Assembly: GCF_000981585.1 (NCBI RefSeq)
Contig: NZ_LN831776.1
Location: forward strand, 1,813,001-1,877,000
DNA length: 64,000 bases
Direction: 5' to 3'
Source: Paenibacillus riograndensis SBR5
GTDB lineage: Bacteria; Bacillota; Bacilli; Paenibacillales; Paenibacillaceae
Of the stretch, positions 17,227 through 25,050 are shown in pieces (position 1 is the first letter of the stretch; each line of letters opens with the position of its first letter). The position numbers were made by a program, and so were the translations under genes. Below the pieces are notes generated by a model. That model was given only the letters and a program-made list of their open reading frames with translations. It had not been told where the DNA came from and did not search any database.

Positions 17227-19149
17227 TTATTGGTCTGTTTCACGCATCCAGCAGGCATACAGCTCATCCAGCTTCTCCTGAGCGGCGTCCCGGAGAAGCT
17301 GCAGCTCGGCGAGTCTGTCCGCATCGCTGGAGATCTGCGGGTCAAGCATTTCCGCATCAATGGAGCCAAGCTGTTCCTCGGCGGTGGCAATCCTCTCCTC
17401 CCAATAGCCTGAGGGACGGGGCTTGCCTTCAGATGGGCTGCTGGCGGACTTCGGGGCATTGTCTGGTTGCAGCAGCCTCTTGCCGCTATCCGAAGAGAGT
17501 CCGGCGGCGGCAGCCTTCTCCGCTTGTTTTTCTTTGTAATACTCATAGTTGCCGGAGAAAACGGTAAATCTTCCTTCGGCTATCGACCAGAGCTTCCCGA
17601 AGCAGCGGTTGATGAAATATCGGTCATGGGATACCGCGAGCACAGTGCCAGGGTATTCCTCCAGCGCTTCCTCCAGCGCCTCGCGTGAATCGATATCCAG
17701 ATGGTTGGTCGGTTCATCGAGAATCAGCAGATTCGGGCGGCGGTGCATCAGCACTGCGAACCGCAGCCGGGTCCACTCTCCTCCGGAGAGGTTCGCAATA
17801 TTCTTGAACACATCGCTTCCGTAAAAGAGAAACCGTGCCAGCTGTCCCCGGGCTTCGCCTTCCTCCAGACCTGCTTCCTCGCGGAAGTACCGCAGCACCG
17901 AGAGCTTCCCGTCCTCCGGAACAGCTTCCTGAGCCAGGTAGCCGACAACGGCTCTGGAGGCGAGGATACAGCTTCCCTCATCCGGCAGCTCCTGGCCCAG
18001 GATAATCCGCAGCAGCGTACTTTTGCCCGCGCCGTTGCCGCCGATCAATGCGGTGGTTTCCCCATACCGCAGAACTTCATTGGCTCCGGAGAAGAGGGTG
18101 CGGTCCCCGTAGCTTTTGCCAATCCGATCAAGAATGACGACCTGATTGCCGGTACGATCCTCCTGCTGCAGCTGCAAATCCATGGCTTTGCGCTCCAGGA
18201 CCGGACGCTTGACCTTCACCATCCGGTCGAGCGCCTTCTGCATTGAAGCCGCCCGGCGGTGGAAGGAAGGGTTCGGCGGATTGGAGCGGTTGCCCCATTC
18301 GATCAGCCGTTTAATGCTCTCCTGCATCTGTTTAATCTTCTTCTGCTGCTCCTGATAATCAGCAAACTGCCGCAGCAGCCGGGCTTCCTTCTCGATCTGA
18401 TAACCGCTGTAGTTCGTGTGGAACGTGAAGGCTTCGCCGTCTTCAATCTCAATCACTTTCTTCACTACGGCATCGAGGAAGTAGCGGTCATGGGAGATCG
18501 CCACCACTGTCCCTTCGTAATCCTGCAGGAACTGCTCCAGCCATTCGATGGCTTCCATATCGAGATGGTTCGTCGGCTCATCCAGCAGCAGGATATCGGG
18601 ACGGCGCAGCAGCAGCTCGGCCAGGCCGACCTTGGTTTTCTCCCCGCCGGAGAGGGAAGAGAAGCGGCGGTCAAACTGCCCGGTCCCGATGCCCAGTCCT
18701 GCGGCTACCCGCTGAATGGATGCTTCAATCTCGTAGCCCCCAGCCGCTTCGAATTTTTCCTGAAGGGTGCCGTATTCTTTGAGCAGCCGCTCAAAGGTCA
18801 ACCCGCTGCTTCCGGCATCCGGCTGAGACATTGCCAGCTCCAGCTCCCGCAGGCGGGCCTGCCACTCCAGCGGTTCGGCGAAGCTGCGCTGCAAAACTGC
18901 ATAAACAGTCTCCCCGTCATTGACTTCCTGGATTTGCGCCAGCAATCCAACGATGCTGCCTTTACGGATGGAGATTTGACCCTGGTCGGGACGTTCCTCC
19001 CCGCTCAGCAGATGGAAAAGCGTCGTTTTGCCGCAGCCGTTGCGGCCGATCAGGCCGATTTTTTCACCTTGGCGGATATCGAAGGTAATGTCGCTCAGCA
19101 CGAGCTGGGCGCCGTGGTATTTTTGAACATTTTGGCATGAGATGATCAT
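17227..19149 (-). CDS. ABC-F family ATPase (ribosome-associated)
   Basis: A 640-aa soluble protein with two ABC ATPase cassettes and no membrane segments. Cassette 1: Walker A GRNGCGKTT, signature LSGGEKTK, Walker B LLLDEPTNHLD. Cassette 2: GGNGAGKST, LSGGEWTR and LLILDEPTNHLD. A P-site-tRNA-interaction-type linker around residues 245-310 is rich in charged helices, and a C-terminal coiled coil follows a Ser/Pro-rich hinge. ABC-F proteins bind the ribosomal E site and either rescue translation (YfmR/YdiF/Uup types) or protect against antibiotics (Vga/Msr/Lsa types). I cannot assign a subtype. The start has AAAGGAG. A terminator precedes the gene, so it has its own promoter. Confidence 0.9.
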   Translation of the reverse strand: MIISCQNVQKYHGAQLVLSDITFDIRQGEKIGLIGRNGCGKTTLFHLLSGEERPDQGQISIRKGSIVGLLAQIQEVNDGETVYAVLQRSFAEPLEWQARLRELELAMSQPDAGSSGLTFERLLKEYGTLQEKFEAAGGYEIEASIQRVAAGLGIGTGQFDRRFSSLSGGEKTKVGLAELLLRRPDILLLDEPTNHLDMEAIEWLEQFLQDYEGTVVAISHDRYFLDAVVKKVIEIEDGEAFTFHTNYSGYQIEKEARLLRQFADYQEQQKKIKQMQESIKRLIEWGNRSNPPNPSFHRRAASMQKALDRMVKVKRPVLERKAMDLQLQQEDRTGNQVVILDRIGKSYGDRTLFSGANEVLRYGETTALIGGNGAGKSTLLRIILGQELPDEGSCILASRAVVGYLAQEAVPEDGKLSVLRYFREEAGLEEGEARGQLARFLFYGSDVFKNIANLSGGEWTRLRFAVLMHRRPNLLILDEPTNHLDIDSREALEEALEEYPGTVLAVSHDRYFINRCFGKLWSIAEGRFTVFSGNYEYYKEKQAEKAAAAGLSSDSGKRLLQPDNAPKSASSPSEGKPRPSGYWEERIATAEEQLGSIDAEMLDPQISSDADRLAELQLLRDAAQEKLDELYACWMRETDQ

Positions 19150-19204
19150 AGGGATTCTCCTTTTATAAGAATGCCCTGTCGCCGCTTACGTTCAATTCTG
19201 GAAA

Positions 19205-19236
19205 CAAAAAGACCGCAGGGAAATTTCCCCGCGGCC
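19205..19236 (-). terminator. Terminator of the small minus-strand gene
   Basis: On the minus strand GGCCGCGGGGAAA pairs with TTTCCCTGCGGTC and is followed by TTTTTG. It separates the 55-aa frame from the ABC-F gene. Confidence 0.75.
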
Positions 19237-19254
19237 CTTATGGTTTCTCCGGTC

Positions 19255-19422
19255 TTAAAGCGTCCGTTGAAGCGCAGGCAGGAAAGGCATTTCACAATGT
19301 TGTAGTGTTATTGAGTTCATGTAAATGGACAGACTTCTCCCGTTGTCGGCAATTACATGAACGATGCCAGCCATAATATTAATCAGCCGGCTGCTAACAC
19401 TATTGGTCCGATTGTGATCCAT
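19255..19422 (-). CDS. Candidate small protein, 55 aa
   Basis: ATG preceded by AAGGAGGTGTAGGAGGA, with a good promoter upstream and a terminator just after the stop. The product starts MDHNRTNSVSSRLINIMAG and has no clear helix or motif; the family is not recognised. The complete set of expression signals is the reason for listing it. Confidence 0.45.
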   Translation of the reverse strand: MDHNRTNSVSSRLINIMAGIVHVIADNGRSLSIYMNSITLQHCEMPFLPALQRTL

Positions 19423-19456
19423 TCCTCCTACACCTCCTTCATCCAAATTTAAAATC

Positions 19457-19485
19457 AGTTTAACCAATAACGGCTGAATATGCAA
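19457..19485 (-). promoter_or_regulatory. Promoter of the 55-aa gene
   Basis: On the minus strand: TTGCAT, exactly 17 nt, then TAAACT. Confidence 0.5.
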
Positions 19486-19589
19486 GAGAAAAAGTGCAGC
19501 GCCTGTGCATATCTGATGCCATGTGCAAGTAGTATGAGTATATGGCGGAGGTTCTTTTGCCAAATCCAATCCAGGAAGGGGGCCGGGCA

Positions 19590-19967
19590 ATGGCGATGTT
19601 CAACGGGTTGCTGGGTAATGCCACGCAGGTTGCGCTGCCGGATGTTCAGCGGGAATACGCACAGATTCTTGCCCCGCAGGAAAAAATCGAGCGGGCCTAT
19701 AAGCTGGTCCGGGATATGTTCATTTTTACGGATAAACGGCTGATTCTTGTTGATAAGCAAGGCGTGACCGGCAAAAAAACGGAGTACCATTCCATCCCTT
19801 ACAAAAGCATTACGCATTATTCGGTGGAAACCGCCGGGCACTTTGACCTGGATGCGGAGCTGTGCCTGTATGTCTCGGGAGGCGCGCTGCCGCTGAAGAA
19901 AACCTTCAACAAATCCGTGAATATCTATGAGGTGCAGGCTGTGCTGTCCCAGTATATTTTAAAATAA
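19590..19967 (+). CDS. Bacterial PH-domain protein (DUF1696/bPH type)
   Basis: A 125-aa soluble protein starting MAMFNGLLGNA, with the bacterial pleckstrin-homology fold. Characteristic strands are FIFTDKRLILVDKQG and YHSIPYKSITHYSVETAG, followed by a FDLDAELCLYVSG strand and a C-terminal helix (YEVQAVLSQYIL). These proteins assemble into rings in known structures; their cellular role is not established. The ATG at 19590 is chosen for the GGAAGGGGG ribosome site. It is a monocistronic gene with a terminator 40 nt after the stop. Confidence 0.85.
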   Translation: MAMFNGLLGNATQVALPDVQREYAQILAPQEKIERAYKLVRDMFIFTDKRLILVDKQGVTGKKTEYHSIPYKSITHYSVETAGHFDLDAELCLYVSGGALPLKKTFNKSVNIYEVQAVLSQYILK

Positions 19968-20007
19968 GTCGTGGGGTGCACAAACATCATAATGGCGATT
20001 CAGGCGG

Positions 20008-20053
20008 TACAAGCAGGTTATGCCTTTCCTTATAGGCGGCTGCTTGTATTTTT
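20008..20053 (+). terminator. Terminator of the PH-domain gene
   Basis: TACAAGCAG and CTGCTTGTA form a perfect 9-bp stem, followed by TTTTT. The rest of the 19968-20320 gap holds only the promoter at 20262. Confidence 0.85.
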
Positions 20054-20261
20054 GCATGGCGCTGAGCGGAATGGGGAATGCAACCGTGGAAGGAGGCACA
20101 TTAGCAAGCAGCGCCGCAGCCAGTCAGCCAGCCATAGTCACCATAGCCGCTATTCTATACAGTTCATCGGTGTAAGACTATCCTGCGCAATGCGGTTCTG
20201 CAGAACTTTGTGCATGGCTCACAAAAAACAGAGGGCAAACATGCGGTTTCGTCTCTCCCGA

Positions 20262-20291
20262 TTGACAAAGGTTTTTGCGGTGCTGTTAAAT
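20262..20291 (+). promoter_or_regulatory. Candidate promoter of the gamma-glutamyltransferase homologue
   Basis: A perfect TTGACA, 18 nt, then TTAAAT, about 30 nt before the start codon. Confidence 0.55.
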
Positions 20292-20320
20292 GACACTAAC
20301 TTGAGCGACAGGAATGGGAG

Positions 20321-21907
20321 ATGGGCAGCATGACGACAGGTCCTGTAATCGGTACTAAAACGATGGTGGTCAGCCCCCATTATCTGGCTTCCGCCGCCGG
20401 AGCGCGGATTCTGCAAAAGGGCGGCAACGCCTTTGATGCGGCGGTAGCAGTCAGCGCCGCGCTCGCTGTGGTCTATCCGCATATGACGGGACTGGGCGGC
20501 GATGCCTTTTGGCTTACCTACAGCGCCGGCGAAGGGCGCGTCCGGGCCTACAACGGCAGCGGGCGTTCCGGCTATGGCGTCTGCAGGGACTGCTACGCCG
20601 GCGAGGAGGCGATTCCGAGACGGGGGGTGCGCAGTGCCATTACGGTCCCCGGAATGGCGGACAGCTGGTCGGCCGTCCAGCGCGGGTATGGACGCCTGAC
20701 CCTGGGGGAGGTGCTGGAGCCGGCGATCGGCTATGCCGCCGGCGGGTTTCCGCTGTCGCCGGACCAGTACGGCAACAGCGTGCTCGCCGGAGCGGCGCTA
20801 TCGCCGGAAGCGGCGGCGATCTATCTTCCCGGCGGTGCGGTTCCGGCCGCAGGGAGCAGGTTTGTGCAGCGGCAGCTGGCCGCATCGCTGCGGCTCCTGG
20901 CCGAGGGCGGCCGGGATGCGTTTTATAAAGGGCAGATTGCCGGGGATATCAGCCGGTATATGCGGGCTTCCGGCGGGTATCTCACCCGGGAGGATTTTGC
21001 GGATCACCAGGGGAACTGGGACGAGCCGGTATCCACGGACTACCACGGTTACGCGGTTTATCAGGTTCCGCCGAACTCCCAGGGCTTCACCGCACTGCTG
21101 GCGCTGAATATTCTGGAACACTACAATTTTGGCGGCATCGCGCATGGCTCCTATGAATATTATCATCTGCTGGTGGAGGCGCTGAAGCTAAGCTTCCGCG
21201 ACCGCGACCGGGTGCTCACTGATCCGGCCTTCAGCCGGATTCCGCTGGAGCCGCTCCTGGATAAACAATATGCTTCGCTGCTGGCTGCATCGATTTCACC
21301 TGTGAAGGCAGCTGCGCTTAGCAGTGAGCCGGTGGGCCGGGATACCGCTTATGCGGCGGTTGTGGATGAAGAAGGCAACGGGGTCTCTTTTATTCAAAGC
21401 CTGTATTTTGAATTTGGTTCAGGCGTTGTGGCCGGAAATACTGGGATTCTGCTGCAGAACCGGGGTTCTTTCTTCTCGCTCGACCCTGGCCATATCAATA
21501 CGCTGGAGCCGCACAAGCGGACGTTCCATACGCTGATGCCGGCGATGGCCTGCCTTGACGGCAAGCCGGCCTATCTCTGGGGCACGCAGGGCGGCGAGGG
21601 CCAGCCGCAGACCCAGAGCCTGCTGCTGACCCGGATGCTGCATTACGGAATGGACCCGCAGGCGGCGGTAGACGCACCGCGTTTTGTCTGGGGCAGAACC
21701 TGGGGCGAGCCGACCCAAGAGCTGAAGGTGGAGCGCCGGGTCGCACCTGAGGTGCTGAGCAAGCTATCCGAAGCAGGACATCTGGTGCGCTCTGTGGGGG
21801 ACTACGATGGAATTGTGGGCCATGCCCACGCCATTTCCATCGATGCCAACGGCTACCGCAGCGGAGGCACGGACCCGCGCTGTGATGGTGCAGCTATTGG
21901 CTGGTAG
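20321..21907 (+). CDS. Gamma-glutamyltransferase-family Ntn hydrolase
   Basis: A 528-aa proenzyme of the GGT family. The N-terminal segment shows GGNAFDAAVA and the G-rich GLGGDAF loop. The predicted autocleavage site and nucleophile is the Thr of GRDTAYAAVVDEEGNGVS (around residue 345), which would start the small subunit; the typical TTH triplet reads DTAY here. Later GTQGGEGQPQT matches the conserved glycine loop. No signal peptide is present, so it is likely cytoplasmic and may process gamma-glutamyl peptides or related amides. An ATG at 20330 is an equally good start. The Ggt family is certain; the substrate is not. The downstream amidase may belong to the same pathway. Confidence 0.85.
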   Translation: MGSMTTGPVIGTKTMVVSPHYLASAAGARILQKGGNAFDAAVAVSAALAVVYPHMTGLGGDAFWLTYSAGEGRVRAYNGSGRSGYGVCRDCYAGEEAIPRRGVRSAITVPGMADSWSAVQRGYGRLTLGEVLEPAIGYAAGGFPLSPDQYGNSVLAGAALSPEAAAIYLPGGAVPAAGSRFVQRQLAASLRLLAEGGRDAFYKGQIAGDISRYMRASGGYLTREDFADHQGNWDEPVSTDYHGYAVYQVPPNSQGFTALLALNILEHYNFGGIAHGSYEYYHLLVEALKLSFRDRDRVLTDPAFSRIPLEPLLDKQYASLLAASISPVKAAALSSEPVGRDTAYAAVVDEEGNGVSFIQSLYFEFGSGVVAGNTGILLQNRGSFFSLDPGHINTLEPHKRTFHTLMPAMACLDGKPAYLWGTQGGEGQPQTQSLLLTRMLHYGMDPQAAVDAPRFVWGRTWGEPTQELKVERRVAPEVLSKLSEAGHLVRSVGDYDGIVGHAHAISIDANGYRSGGTDPRCDGAAIGW

Positions 21908-21976
21908 CTGGGGCTGAAGTTGAGTTGGAGCTGGAGTGGAGTTGAAGCTGCTTCTGCGGAGGCTGCTTCCCGCCTG

Positions 21977-22162
21977 TAACTGTATTTTCTACAACTAAAA
22001 GCTCGGGTATCAGCGTGAAAATAGATTTAATTGCAGTCTGCACAGTTAAATAACACTCATCGTGCCCAAACAAGGTCAACCGCCATTTTTAACTGTACGA
22101 AATACATTTATTTCAATAAATGGACTTTTAACCACCAGTTTAATTGCAGTAAATACACTTAA
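21977..22162 (+). repeat. Array of four degenerate palindromic units
   Basis: The 370-nt gap between the Ggt and amidase genes has no reading frame of note. It contains four spaced units of the form TTTAA(C/T)TG(C/T)A - 4-6 nt - TACA(N)TTAA, at about 21977-21998, 22026-22049, 22087-22110 and 22139-22162. Each is an imperfect inverted repeat. They resemble dispersed intergenic repeats more than operators. Confidence 0.55.
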
Positions 22163-22277
22163 CTTGTAATGAACACATAGGTTCTTTCCAATTTGGTTTG
22201 TATGACCAAGAAAAGAAGAGTAAGAGACATGGGATGGCTGAAGGCATTCCGGTTCGTCCGGGAGGGGAGGGGCAGAG

Positions 22278-23465
22278 ATGGCTGTTCATAATTTATACGG
22301 CGCATTTATTGAACCGGAGCTTGAGGTAACGGGTTCGGGAAGCGGAAAGCTGGCTGGATTTAGCTTTGCAGTAAAAGATGTATTCGCAGTTGCCGGGCAC
22401 TGCTCTTCTGCCGGCAACCCGGATTGGCTTCGCAGCCATCCCCCGTCTGCTGCACATTCGGCAGTGGTCAGCATGCTGCTGCAGTCCGGAGCTACCCTGC
22501 GGGGAGCCACACATACCGATGAGCTGATGTACAGCCTCGGCGGGGAGAATTACCACTACGGCACGCCGGTCAATCCGCTGGCTAAGGACCGCATTCCCGG
22601 CGGCTCCTCCAGCGGTTCAGCGGTGGCGGTAGCCGCCGGCAATGTGGATTTTGCGCTGGGCACGGATACCGGTGGTTCGGTCCGTGTGCCTTCTGCGTAC
22701 TGCGGCGTGTACGGCTTCCGCCCGACGCATGGTGCGGTGGAGATGGAAGGTGTGATTCCGCTCGCGCCGGGCTTCGACACCGTGGGCTGGATCACAGCCT
22801 GCCCGGAGCTGCTGCTGCAGGCAGGCGAGGTGCTGCTCGGGGCGGCAGCTCCCGGCAGCAGGGGAGGCGCGATGGGCAAGCTGCACATCGCGCCGGAGGC
22901 TTGGGCGCTGGCTGATGCGGATAGCGCAGCCAGCTTGCGGAACGGCCTGCAGCTGCTGCAGGCCGGTGCGGGCTGGTCCGGCGCGACGGAGATCGCGCCG
23001 GAGGGGCTGAAGACATGGATGAATGTCTTCAGGGAACTGCAGGGCGCCGAGATATGGGCGACCCATGGGGCATGGATAGAGCGTGCGCAGCCGCTCTTTG
23101 GCCCGGACATCGCCGCCCGCTTCGCGTGGGCGGCGGGCCTGGCCGGGCAGGACCACAGCCGCGCGCTGCGGATGCGCGGTGAGATTGCCGCCCGGCTGCG
23201 GCAGTTGCTTGGGGAGGACAGCTGCATCGTCCTCCCGACCGTGCCAGGCCCCGCACCACTGCGCGGCGGGGATCTGGCACAGCTGGAGCAGAACCGCAGC
23301 GGCGCTATGATGCTCAGCTGCATCGCCGGCTTAGCCGGTCTGCCGCAGGTGACGCTGCCGGTGATTGGCCCCGCCGGCTTGCCGCTTGGCTTGTCGGTGA
23401 TCGGCGGGCATGGCCAGGATCTGCGCCTGCTCTCCTGGGTCCGGGAGATTTGGCAACAGAGCTAG
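22278..23465 (+). CDS. Amidase signature (AS) family amidohydrolase
   Basis: A 395-aa cytoplasmic hydrolase with the Ser-cisSer-Lys triad of the AS family. The Lys is in FAVKDVF (residue ~33), the Gly/Ser-rich core is PGGSSSGSAVAVAAG (residues ~110-124), and the nucleophile Ser is in GTDTGGSVRVPSAYCG. It is shorter than GatA (~485 aa) and close to stand-alone amidases of the AMI1/urea-carboxylate-amide type. The substrate is unknown. Its position between a Ggt homologue and a ureide operon suggests nitrogen release from an amide. ATG with GGAGGGGAGGGG upstream. Its TAG stop is the first copy of a 19-nt tandem repeat. Confidence 0.85.
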   Translation: MAVHNLYGAFIEPELEVTGSGSGKLAGFSFAVKDVFAVAGHCSSAGNPDWLRSHPPSAAHSAVVSMLLQSGATLRGATHTDELMYSLGGENYHYGTPVNPLAKDRIPGGSSSGSAVAVAAGNVDFALGTDTGGSVRVPSAYCGVYGFRPTHGAVEMEGVIPLAPGFDTVGWITACPELLLQAGEVLLGAAAPGSRGGAMGKLHIAPEAWALADADSAASLRNGLQLLQAGAGWSGATEIAPEGLKTWMNVFRELQGAEIWATHGAWIERAQPLFGPDIAARFAWAAGLAGQDHSRALRMRGEIAARLRQLLGEDSCIVLPTVPGPAPLRGGDLAQLEQNRSGAMMLSCIAGLAGLPQVTLPVIGPAGLPLGLSVIGGHGQDLRLLSWVREIWQQS

Positions 23466-23627
23466 AGTTGCACAAGAGAGCTAGAGTTGCACAAGAGAGC
23501 TAGAGTTGCACAAGAGCTAGAGTTGCACAAGAGAGCTAGAGTTGCACAAGAGAGCTAGTGCTGCACAAGAGAGCTAGTGTTGCACAACAAAGCTAGTGTG
23601 GCACAACAAACTCAGTGTTGTGCACCC
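23459..23627 (+). repeat. 19-nt minisatellite starting at the amidase stop codon
   Basis: About nine copies of CTAGAGTTGCACAAGAGAG. The first includes the amidase TAG. Early units are near identical, one is 17 nt, and later units decay (CTAGTGTTGCACAACAAAG). In-frame TAG stops recur, so it is not coding. Confidence 0.85.
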
Positions 23628-23678
23628 CCCCCGGTGTCTTCGCGACTGTGCGGAGCAGTGGGGGGATTAGGTGTAGCT

Positions 23679-23942
23679 AACAGGAGTAAATGTTGGGATG
23701 ATTAGTAAGGAGTAAGAGCAGGTAGATGGAGTAAGAAGTAAGAGTAAGTAGCAGGTAGTAATGAGCAAGTAGTAAGGAGTAAGAGCAAGTAGTAAGGAGT
23801 AAAAGCAAGTAGTAAGAGTAAAAGTAAGTAATGAAGGTGAGTAGTAAGAAGTAGAGCAGGTAGAAGTAAGAACAATTAGTAAGAAGTAGGAGTAAGGGGG
23901 AGGGTAAGGGTAAGAGTAGGAGGAAGAGTAAGCAGTGAGGCA
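23679..23942 (+). repeat. C-poor AGTAAG-rich low-complexity tract
   Basis: Some 260 nt built from degenerate AGTAAGGAGTAAGAGCA words, nearly devoid of C on the plus strand. Open frames on the opposite strand (Ser/Tyr/Leu/Thr only) are a by-product of composition. Confidence 0.8.
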
Positions 23943-24009
23943 AAAATCCGAATAATGCTCAGGCACGCAAAAGTACTTCTGAAATCGCCTACTCCAGCCA
24001 GCGAATGAT

Positions 24010-24193
24010 TAAGTGGAAAAAGGGAGCTTATTTCTCCCAGAAATAAATAATCGTGCGATTTAGGTGGAAAAAGTAAACTTAATTGGGCGATATCTCCCTA
24101 TTGGGAGTGAAATGAGCTGAATTAGTGGTACTTTTTCCACTTAGTGTCGGTAAGAGCAGGTTCACAAGCAAATTAGTTATACTTATTCCACTT
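24010..24193. repeat. Dispersed 184-bp palindromic element, copy A
   Basis: Two direct copies of (A)GTGGAAAAAG at 24011 and 24064 are followed by two inverted copies ending CTTTTTCCACTT (24141) and CTTATTCCACTT (24193). AATTAG words sit inside each inverted unit. The same layout, of equal length, recurs at 48208-48391. No transposase is present. Confidence 0.75.
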
Positions 24194-24411
24194 ATCCAGT
24201 TAACGAGGCCGCGAGAAGATGCCTATGTTACTTACACATTTTTTTGACGCTGCCCTACGACAAAATAAGAAGTTATAGTACTTCCGATATTTCTTGCAGC
24301 CGGGCTGCAAGATGAAATGAGTGGGGAAAGCACCTCTGACATCTCTGCCTGTGTCTGCCTTCTCCAGCTCCCCCAACTCATCCCGATACCCTCACAACTA
24401 AGCAGCATTAC

Positions 24412-24850
24412 TTGCCGCAGTCCATCCCGCCGCCACCATCCCACCGCCGCCACCCCGCCGCTGCCATTCCGCGCCACCATCCCCCAGCTATCATCCCGCG
24501 TCGCCATCCCGCCCCTGCCATCCCGCCGCTATCATCCCGCCGCCACCATCCCACCGCCGCCACCCCGCCGCTGTCATTCCGCGCCACCATCCCGCCACCA
24601 CCATCTTACCGCTGCCATCCCGCCACCACCATCCCACGGCCGCCATCCCGCCGCCGCCATCCCGCTCCATCCCACCACCACCATCCCACGCCGCCATTCC
24701 ACCGCTGCCAATCCGCGCTACCATCCCGCCACCACCATCCCACGCCGCCATTCCACCGCTGCCAATCCGCGCCACCATCCCGCCACCGCCATCCCATCGC
24801 CCCATTCCGCGCCACCATCTCATAGCCGCCCATCCCGCCACCGCCTATGT
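24412..24850. repeat. C-rich CCGCCACCATC tandem tract
   Basis: About 440 nt of degenerate CCACCATCCCGCC words with higher-order duplications: a ~110-nt block repeats at 24420 and 24530, and a ~56-nt block repeats at about 24670 and 24727. The complementary strand is rich in GG and GGG runs. His/Pro- or Trp/Gly-rich frames here have no initiation signals and are taken as spurious. Confidence 0.85.
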
Positions 24851-24963
24851 CCCTGTGCAAGCTAAACTCACCTTCAAATAGAAAAATCAGCCGGAATCAT
24901 TAAGTTTTTGCAAAATAATGTTATGTTTACTAACACAATAAATTAGTTTTCAATACTTTTTTC

Positions 24964-24992
24964 TTTTCAACTTCAGTAACTTTATTTATAAT
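24964..24992 (+). promoter_or_regulatory. Candidate pucR promoter
   Basis: TTTTCA, 17 nt, then a perfect TATAAT. A TGACACAAACG word at 25004-25014, near the predicted start of transcription, recurs before the BMP transporter gene. Confidence 0.5.
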
Positions 24993-25050
24993 GTTACATA
25001 AAGTGACACAAACGATGATTGCAACATCAATCTATAAAGGAGGGGTAGCG

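Noticed and set aside
23667..23966. Ser/Tyr/Leu/Thr-only open frame on the minus strand
   Set aside because: It is a by-product of the C-poor repeat composition, without initiation signals.
24412..24850. His/Pro-rich and Trp/Gly-rich open frames
   Set aside because: They arise from the C-rich repeat tract in several frames at once, with no ribosome site and no recognisable fold.
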